DNA of 10,087 bases from an uncultured Oscillospiraceae bacterium (lineage in GTDB: Bacteria > Bacillota > Clostridia > Oscillospirales > Oscillospiraceae), in contig CAUFAM010000019.1 in NCBI GenBank assembly GCA_959022875.1, positions 1 to 10,087 of the forward strand, in the 5' to 3' direction. Of this stretch, positions 6,421 through 10,087 are shown in pieces (the stretch's first letter is position 1; each line of letters starts with the position of its first letter). A model generated the notes under the pieces. That model ran no database searches and was not told the origin of the DNA. It worked only from the letters and a program-made list of their open reading frames with translations. Both the position numbers and the translations under genes were made by a program.

Positions 6421-7866
6421 CGTCTTATTTCCTCCTTGTGCGCTGTCTTCCTTAACCGGAAGATTCGGATGATTTTGATCGGCGGAGTTTTTTTGAATGA
6501 GTCCGCTCCGGTCCTGATAGCTGGTATGGAGCATTTGCTCGGCCAGCTCACTGAGCGGGTGGCCATAGAAAGCCTCATAGACCGCCTTGATTTCCGGATT
6601 CTCATGGCTGGTACGAAGGGTCATCCCGCCGTCCCGCTGATAGAGGGCGGCAATGCGGCTCTTGCGGACGTCGTCCTTGTCCTTCGTAAGGCCTTTTGGC
6701 TGACCGCCGCCGCCGATGCAGCCGCCGGGGCAGGCCATGACCTCCACAAAGTGGTACTGCTTGCCGCTTTCCTTCATGTGGGCCAGGAAGCGGCGGGCAT
6801 TGGCGGTGCCGTAGACCACGGCCACCCGAAGGGTGAGCTCCCCCACCTGCACTTGGGCCTCCCGGACACCCTCATAGCCCCGGACGGCCTGGAGCTGAAG
6901 CAGGGATTCCGGGGCCTTTTGGCCGGTGAGGTATTCATAGGCCGTGCGCAGGGCGGCCTCCATGACGCCCCCGGTGTTGCCGAAGATCACTCCGGCGCCG
7001 GAGGCCTTGCCCATGAGGGAGTCATAGGCGGAGTCTTCCAGAGCTGCCCAGTCGATCCCGGCCGTTTTGGCCCAGCGGGCCAGCTCCCGGGTGGTGATCA
7101 CCTGGTCGGTGTCCCGCATGCCCGCGATGCCGTGATAATCGGCAGCGGCGTGCATTTCCTCCCGGCGGACTTCAAATTTTTTGGCAGTACAGGGGGTCAG
7201 CGTCACATGGACGATCTTTTCCGGGTTCAGTCCCATTTTCCGGGCAAAGTAGGTCTTCACCGTGGGCCCCTGCATCCCGATGGGGCTTTTGGCCGTGGAG
7301 AGGTGGGGCAGCAGCTCCGGAGCATAGATTTCCGCAAAATGTACCCAGCCGGGGCAGCAGCTGGTAAACTGGGGGAGGGGGCGGTCCTGATGCTGGATGC
7401 GGCGGATCAGCTCGCTGGCCTCCTCCACGATGGTGAGGTCGGCGGCAAAGTTGGTGTCCAGCACATAGTCAGCGCCCAGCGCCCGGAGCAGGGCCACCAT
7501 TTTGCCCTCTACGAAGGCGCCGGGCTCCATGCCGAACTCCTCGCCCAGGGAGGCGCGGACGGCGGGGGAGGTGCTGACCACCACGATTTTGTCGGGATCG
7601 GCGATGGCGCGCTGTACCTGGGGACATTCATCCCGCTCGGTAATGCTGTCCACCGGGCAGACGTTGGCACACTGTCCGCAGTAGATACAGATGGCTTTTC
7701 CTCCGGTTTGTTCCAGCGTGTAAGTGCCGTGTACGCCCATCAAGTTGGTACAGGCCTCCTTGCACATGCCGCACCGGATACATTTTTCTTCCCAGCGCAG
7801 GATGCTGGGGTTGTCCGCTTCAATGGGGACGCGGACAGATAAGGGCAGATGATTCAGTTTCCTCAC
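5752..7866 (-). CDS. [FeFe] hydrogenase open in frame into rubrerythrin (704 codons)
   Basis: The frame starts at GTG 7866, overlapping the perR stop by four bases (GTGA), and runs without a stop to TGA 5754-5752. Residues 1-75 hold a two-[4Fe4S] ferredoxin domain (Cys29, 32, 35, 39 and Cys60, 63, 66, 70). Residues 90-453 form the H-cluster domain: TSCCPGW with Cys170 and ligand Cys171, TPCTAKKFE with ligand Cys226, FGNTGGVMEAALRTA at 295-309, and MACPGGCIGGGGQP with ligands Cys379 and Cys383. The proton-path residues Glu149, Glu152 and Ser190 are kept. The small-subunit-like tail RTSHENPEIKAVYEAFYG follows. The enzyme interconverts H2 and protons plus electrons. A Met common before PC in the second motif is Thr224 here. 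Residues 454-482 are a polar linker partly encoded by a ribosome site, and residues 483-704 are rubrerythrin (described separately). Whether the main product is a fusion or two proteins is open; the open frame is certain in this sequence, though a lost stop through a sequence error cannot be excluded. Confidence 0.93.
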   Translation of the reverse strand: MRKLNHLPLSVRVPIEADNPSILRWEEKCIRCGMCKEACTNLMGVHGTYTLEQTGGKAICIYCGQCANVCPVDSITERDECPQVQRAIADPDKIVVVSTSPAVRASLGEEFGMEPGAFVEGKMVALLRALGADYVLDTNFAADLTIVEEASELIRRIQHQDRPLPQFTSCCPGWVHFAEIYAPELLPHLSTAKSPIGMQGPTVKTYFARKMGLNPEKIVHVTLTPCTAKKFEVRREEMHAAADYHGIAGMRDTDQVITTRELARWAKTAGIDWAALEDSAYDSLMGKASGAGVIFGNTGGVMEAALRTAYEYLTGQKAPESLLQLQAVRGYEGVREAQVQVGELTLRVAVVYGTANARRFLAHMKESGKQYHFVEVMACPGGCIGGGGQPKGLTKDKDDVRKSRIAALYQRDGGMTLRTSHENPEIKAVYEAFYGHPLSELAEQMLHTSYQDRSGLIQKNSADQNHPNLPVKEDSAQGGNKTMNQWKCKICGYIYEGETLPEDFTCPICKQPASVFEKVEQAPVKGGSKYAGTQTEKNLEAAFAGESQARNKYTYFSSIAQSEGYEQIAELFLKTAENEKAHAKLWFEELHGVGNTAENLLHAAQGENYEWTDMYDGFAKTAEEEGFPELAAKFRLVAAIEKRHEERYRALLHNVETAQVFEKSQVKVWECRNCGHIVVGTAAPEVCPTCLYSKSYFEINCENY
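6431..6437 (-). promoter_or_regulatory. Internal ribosome-binding site before the rubrerythrin ATG
   Basis: AAGGAGG (followed by A) lies ten bases before ATG 6420 on the minus strand, an almost perfect Shine-Dalgarno sequence, better than the weak AAAGGA close to the hydrogenase GTG. Within the long frame the same bases encode the linker residues AQGGNK. This decides that rubrerythrin can be made on its own even though no stop codon separates it from the hydrogenase. Confidence 0.85.
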
Positions 7867-8252
7867 ATTCCTTTCTGTTTGTCGTTCTTCCTACATTCCT
7901 CGCACAGATCAATCAGTTTCAGGTCATAGGACAGGACGGGGCGCCCCAGGGCTTTTTCCAGCTGGGCGGTCAGATCCCCCAAATCCACGTCCAACAACCT
8001 GCCGCACTGTCTGCAAACCAGATGGTCGTGGCGCTCCGGGCGGTCATACCGGTCGGGCATGCCTTCCACCGATACCTTGCGTATGAGTTCCTCCTGCCAC
8101 AGGTGATTCAGATTGTTGTATACGGTGGCCAGAGCTACCCTGGGGTAGGTTTGGCGCAGCGCAGCAAATACTTCCTCGGCAGTCATATGACTGTGGGAGG
8201 AGGAGATAATTTCCAATATTTTTTTCCCATATTTCGTCACAGAACTCAACAC
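7863..8252 (-). CDS. perR: PerR-type peroxide-sensing repressor (Fur family)
   Basis: A 129-residue Fur-family regulator beginning at GTG 8252. The winged helix (about 5-75) contains HMTAEEVFAAL and the recognition helix segment ALATVYNNL. The metal sites of PerR can be traced: His22, Asp70, His75, His77 and Asp88 match the five regulatory Fe/Mn ligands of Bacillus PerR with nearly the same spacing, and two Cys pairs (Cys80-x2-Cys83 and Cys117-x2-Cys120) form the structural zinc site. Asp at position 70 favours PerR over Fur. In PerR, iron-catalysed histidine oxidation by peroxide releases the DNA. The promoter is a good one with an inverted repeat directly downstream, so autoregulation is likely. 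No strong ribosome site precedes GTG 8252, and the true start could be a few codons further in. Its stop overlaps the hydrogenase start, so both should be one transcript. Confidence 0.88.
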   Translation of the reverse strand: MLSSVTKYGKKILEIISSSHSHMTAEEVFAALRQTYPRVALATVYNNLNHLWQEELIRKVSVEGMPDRYDRPERHDHLVCRQCGRLLDVDLGDLTAQLEKALGRPVLSYDLKLIDLCEECRKNDKQKGM

Positions 8253-8259
8253 CGTTTTT

Positions 8260-8276
8260 AGAATGATTTTAATTCT
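8260..8276 (-). promoter_or_regulatory. Candidate PerR/Fur operator
   Basis: AGAATGATTTTAATTCT is an AT-rich inverted repeat (AGAAT-N7-ATTCT, with five of seven positions symmetric in a 7-1-7 reading). It starts one base after the perR -10 element, across the expected transcription start, and ends eight bases before GTG 8252. Position, size and composition fit a Fur/PerR box, though it is not a close match to the Bacillus consensus. Confidence 0.65.
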
Positions 8277-8277
8277 T

Positions 8278-8305
8278 ATTATATGGAATAATAGAGTGAA
8301 GTCAA
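8278..8305 (-). promoter_or_regulatory. Promoter of the perR-hydrogenase-rubrerythrin unit
   Basis: On the minus strand TTGACT (8305-8300) and a perfect TATAAT (8283-8278) are separated by 16 bases. It is the only good promoter seen upstream of perR and should drive perR and the long hydrogenase-rubrerythrin frame as far as the terminator at 5686-5720. It is divergent from the blaI promoter about 40 bases away. Confidence 0.88.
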
Positions 8306-8344
8306 GGGAAACTGTAGTTCTTCAGAAAACTTAAGAAATCTTTG

Positions 8345-8373
8345 TTGACAATATTTGTCTAATGAGATAGACT
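8345..8373 (+). promoter_or_regulatory. Promoter of blaI-M56
   Basis: TTGACA (8345-8350) is a perfect -35 element. TAGACT (8368-8373), 17 bases downstream, matches TATAAT at four of six positions and is the best -10. The first GTCTA-N6-TAGAC repeat covers the spacer and the -10, so a bound repressor would block polymerase. AGGAGG at 8402-8407 is the ribosome site for ATG 8416. Confidence 0.8.
8357..8372 (+). promoter_or_regulatory. BlaI-type operator, site 1
   Basis: Inverted repeat GTCTA-ATGAGA-TAGAC. The arms are identical to those of site 2 and only the six-base centre differs, which marks the arms as the recognised part. It overlaps the -10 element of the promoter. Confidence 0.8.
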
Positions 8374-8385
8374 ATAGCCAAGGAA

Positions 8386-8401
8386 GTCTATTCCATTAGA
8401 C
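8386..8401 (+). promoter_or_regulatory. BlaI-type operator, site 2
   Basis: Inverted repeat GTCTA-TTCCAT-TAGAC, centred 29 bases downstream of site 1, between the expected transcription start and the ribosome site, ending just before AGGAGG. A pair of dyads over promoter and leader is the arrangement known for BlaI/MecI control. Confidence 0.8.
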
Positions 8402-8415
8402 AGGAGGGCGAACGC

Positions 8416-8766
8416 ATGGAAACGCCAAAGATTTTCGAGAGTGAATACCGCTTCTGCCTGATTTTGTGGGAGCGGGAGCCGGTAAGCACCACGCAGCTGG
8501 TGAAGCTGTGCCAGGAGGAACTGGGCTGGAAGCGTACCACCACCTATACCGTCATCAAACGGCTGGGGGAGCGGGGGGTGCTTCGTAATGAGGATGGCGT
8601 AGTCTCGTCCCTGATTTCCAAGGAAGAAGCCCAGGTATCCGAACTGGACGAGCTGATGGAGAAAAAGTTTCAGGGTTCTCTGCCCGCCTTTCTGGCTGCC
8701 TTTGCCCGCAGGCAGGCCTTGTCCCAGGAGGAAGTGGAGGAAATCCGGCGGATCATCGAGAAGTAA
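8416..8766 (+). CDS. blaI: BlaI/MecI-family transcriptional repressor
   Basis: A 116-residue protein starting at ATG 8416, eight bases after AGGAGG. The N-terminal winged helix is of the BlaI/MecI (Penicillinase_R) type: ESEYRFCLILWEREPVSTTQLVKLC, then GWKRTTTYTVIKRLGERGVL with the recognition helix, then a beta-wing (VVSSLISKEEA). The C-terminal helices (ELMEKKFQGSLPAFLAAFARR and LSQEEVEEIRRIIEK) form the dimerisation part. These repressors bind dyads in their own promoter and are inactivated when the partner M56 peptidase is triggered. Two matching dyads lie upstream, and the peptidase gene follows after 11 bases. The family is well known for beta-lactam resistance, but many Clostridia have copies without a beta-lactamase, so resistance should not be assumed; no resistance gene is visible here. 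Confidence 0.93.
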   Translation: METPKIFESEYRFCLILWEREPVSTTQLVKLCQEELGWKRTTTYTVIKRLGERGVLRNEDGVVSSLISKEEAQVSELDELMEKKFQGSLPAFLAAFARRQALSQEEVEEIRRIIEK

Positions 8767-8777
8767 GGAGGCAGGCC

Positions 8778-10087
8778 ATGGAAGCAGTATGGTTAAAGCT
8801 GGTCAACCTCAGCATCTCCGCCGGATGGCTGGTGCTGGCGGTCGTGGTGCTGAGACTGGTATTTCGTAAAGCGCCCAGGTGGATCTTTTGTGTCCTGTGG
8901 GCCCTGGTGGCCCTGCGTCTGGTGTGCCCAGTTTCCATTGAGAGCGCCCTGAGCCTGATTCCCAGCGCCCAGACCTTGCCCCCGGAGATTCTGGACACGG
9001 CCACGCCTCAGATCCATAGCGGTATTAACGCTGTCAACAGTGCGGTGAATCCTATGCTGGGCCAGAGCATGACTCCAGTGCCGGGGGCCAGTGTCAACCC
9101 CACTCAGGTCTGGTCATTTCTTCTGTCCTGTATCTGGGTGGCAGGTATGGCGGTAATGGCCCTCTATGCCCTTGTGAGTTATGGGCGGATCAAGGGCCGG
9201 GTGGCAACGGCCACCCTCCTGCGGGACAACATCCGGCAGAGTGAGTTTGTGGACTCGCCTTTTGTGCTGGGCATCTTCCGTCCGGTCATCTACCTGCCCT
9301 ACCAGGTGGAGCCGGAAGATTTGGAGTATGTCATTGCCCATGAGCAAGCCCACATCCGCCGCAAGGACCACTGGTGGAAGCCCCTGGGCTTTCTTCTGCT
9401 GTGCGTCTATTGGTTCAACCCTCTCCTGTGGGTGGCCTATGTGCTGCTGTGCCGGGACATTGAGGGGGCCTGCGATGAAAAGGTCATCCGGGAGATGGGC
9501 CTGGAGGACCGGCGGGGCTACTCCACTGCCCTTTTGAATTGCAGCGTGCGCCGCCGCTCCATTGCCGCCTGCCCCCTGGCCTTTGGAGAAGTGGGGGTAA
9601 AGGAGCGGGTGAAGTCGGTGATGCACTATAAACGCCCCGCCTTTTGGCTGGTTGCGGCGGCGCTGGTGGCCTGTGGGGCTGCGGCGGTGTGCTTCCTGAC
9701 CGATCCGCCCGCCAGCCGGGAATTTCCCATGGAAGGCACAAACATTGCCGACCTCGATTCCCGGGAAATTGTGGAACAGATTGCCAAACTGGAGAATCTG
9801 GAGGACGCGTCCCATCTGTATGTCAACGGAGACAACTTTGAAGTGAACCTCACCAGCGATTTTCAGTGGAAGGATTCCGGGACGGTGCGCTTTTTCTTCC
9901 TCCGGGATCAGCAGACCTACAGCGCCCAGCTGCGGATATTTCCCGACGAGGGCAAGTATTTTGTCACCGAGGCCACAGTGTGGCCCGAGCAGGACAGCTA
10001 TTTTATGCTCCAGACCTATCTGGAGGCCCTGAAGTATCTGCCACAGGAGGTCATCCAGGACCGCATCCCTGGTGCAGAGGGCTACTG
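8778..10087 (+). CDS. BlaR1-like M56 metallopeptidase, C end outside the window
   Basis: The start is ATG 8778, six bases after GGAGG and 11 bases after the blaI stop. 436 codons are visible and the frame is open at the window end. Membrane segments are predicted at about 12-30, 35-52, 112-134, 204-226 and 286-306. The zinc site HEQAH (His188, Glu189, His192) sits on the cytosolic side with the downstream RDIEGACDE segment (Glu229, Glu234), as in M56 peptidases. In BlaR1/MecR1, ligand binding outside activates the peptidase, which leads to loss of the BlaI repressor. The visible outer domain (from about 308) starts PPASREFPMEGTNIADLDS and has no SxxK active-site motif or other mark of the transpeptidase-like sensor of BlaR1, so the signal is probably not a beta-lactam. 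It must be co-transcribed with blaI. Confidence 0.9.
   Translation, partial: MEAVWLKLVNLSISAGWLVLAVVVLRLVFRKAPRWIFCVLWALVALRLVCPVSIESALSLIPSAQTLPPEILDTATPQIHSGINAVNSAVNPMLGQSMTPVPGASVNPTQVWSFLLSCIWVAGMAVMALYALVSYGRIKGRVATATLLRDNIRQSEFVDSPFVLGIFRPVIYLPYQVEPEDLEYVIAHEQAHIRRKDHWWKPLGFLLLCVYWFNPLLWVAYVLLCRDIEGACDEKVIREMGLEDRRGYSTALLNCSVRRRSIAACPLAFGEVGVKERVKSVMHYKRPAFWLVAAALVACGAAAVCFLTDPPASREFPMEGTNIADLDSREIVEQIAKLENLEDASHLYVNGDNFEVNLTSDFQWKDSGTVRFFFLRDQQTYSAQLRIFPDEGKYFVTEATVWPEQDSYFMLQTYLEALKYLPQEVIQDRIPGAEGY

Noticed and set aside
6166..7842. A 558-codon plus-strand frame opposite the hydrogenase
   Set aside because: It is antisense to an enzyme with complete cofactor motifs and shows no domain; long shadow frames are common opposite GC-rich genes.
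8416..10087. A beta-lactam resistance locus
   Set aside because: Only repressor and peptidase are visible; there is no beta-lactamase or low-affinity penicillin-binding protein gene, and the visible outer domain of the peptidase lacks penicillin-binding motifs.

Overview
The window (about 10.1 kb, GC-rich) looks like chromosomal DNA of a low-oxygen gut Clostridia, most likely an Oscillospiraceae relative of Flavonifractor, Pseudoflavonifractor or Lawsonibacter. That placement is an inference from gene content (VanR/VanS-like two-component pairs, [FeFe] hydrogenase, rubrerythrin, PerR, BlaI/M56), the strong AGGAGG-type ribosome sites and the base composition. No mobile element, CRISPR array, tRNA or rRNA was seen.

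Left part (1-5002, + strand): two paralogous two-component systems in tandem, RR1-HK1 and RR2-HK2, flank a gene for a very basic, repeat-built lipoprotein. RR1 is cut by the window edge. HK1 is in one continuous frame from its sensor region to its ATPase domain but is broken by two in-frame TAG codons; the second sits exactly where the intact paralogue HK2 has a glutamine. A 16-bp perfect hairpin terminator ends the first system. The lipoprotein follows after a long leader that begins with TTAAGAA repeats. A terminator-like hairpin without a U-run lies between the lipoprotein and RR2-HK2. The layout suggests duplicated envelope-stress sensing around a cationic surface protein, with one sensor copy decaying or subject to amber readthrough.

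Middle (4981-8305, - strand): a nitroreductase with its own good promoter converges on HK2 and ends in a terminator whose arm encodes the last residues of HK2. Upstream lies a PerR-type regulator followed, with a 4-base overlap, by a 704-codon open frame that joins a complete [FeFe] hydrogenase to a rubrerythrin bearing rubredoxin modules at both ends. A strong internal ribosome site in front of the rubrerythrin methionine means the region can make a fusion, a free rubrerythrin, or both. A consensus-like promoter overlapping an inverted repeat precedes perR. Together this reads as a peroxide-regulated unit that could couple H2 oxidation to peroxide reduction; this is the most interesting part of the window.

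Right part (8345-10087, + strand): a blaI-type repressor gene and a BlaR1-like M56 metallopeptidase gene (cut by the window edge). Two copies of GTCTA-N6-TAGAC lie over the promoter and leader, as expected for an autorepressed BlaI system. The part of the peptidase's outer domain that is visible does not look like a penicillin-binding sensor.
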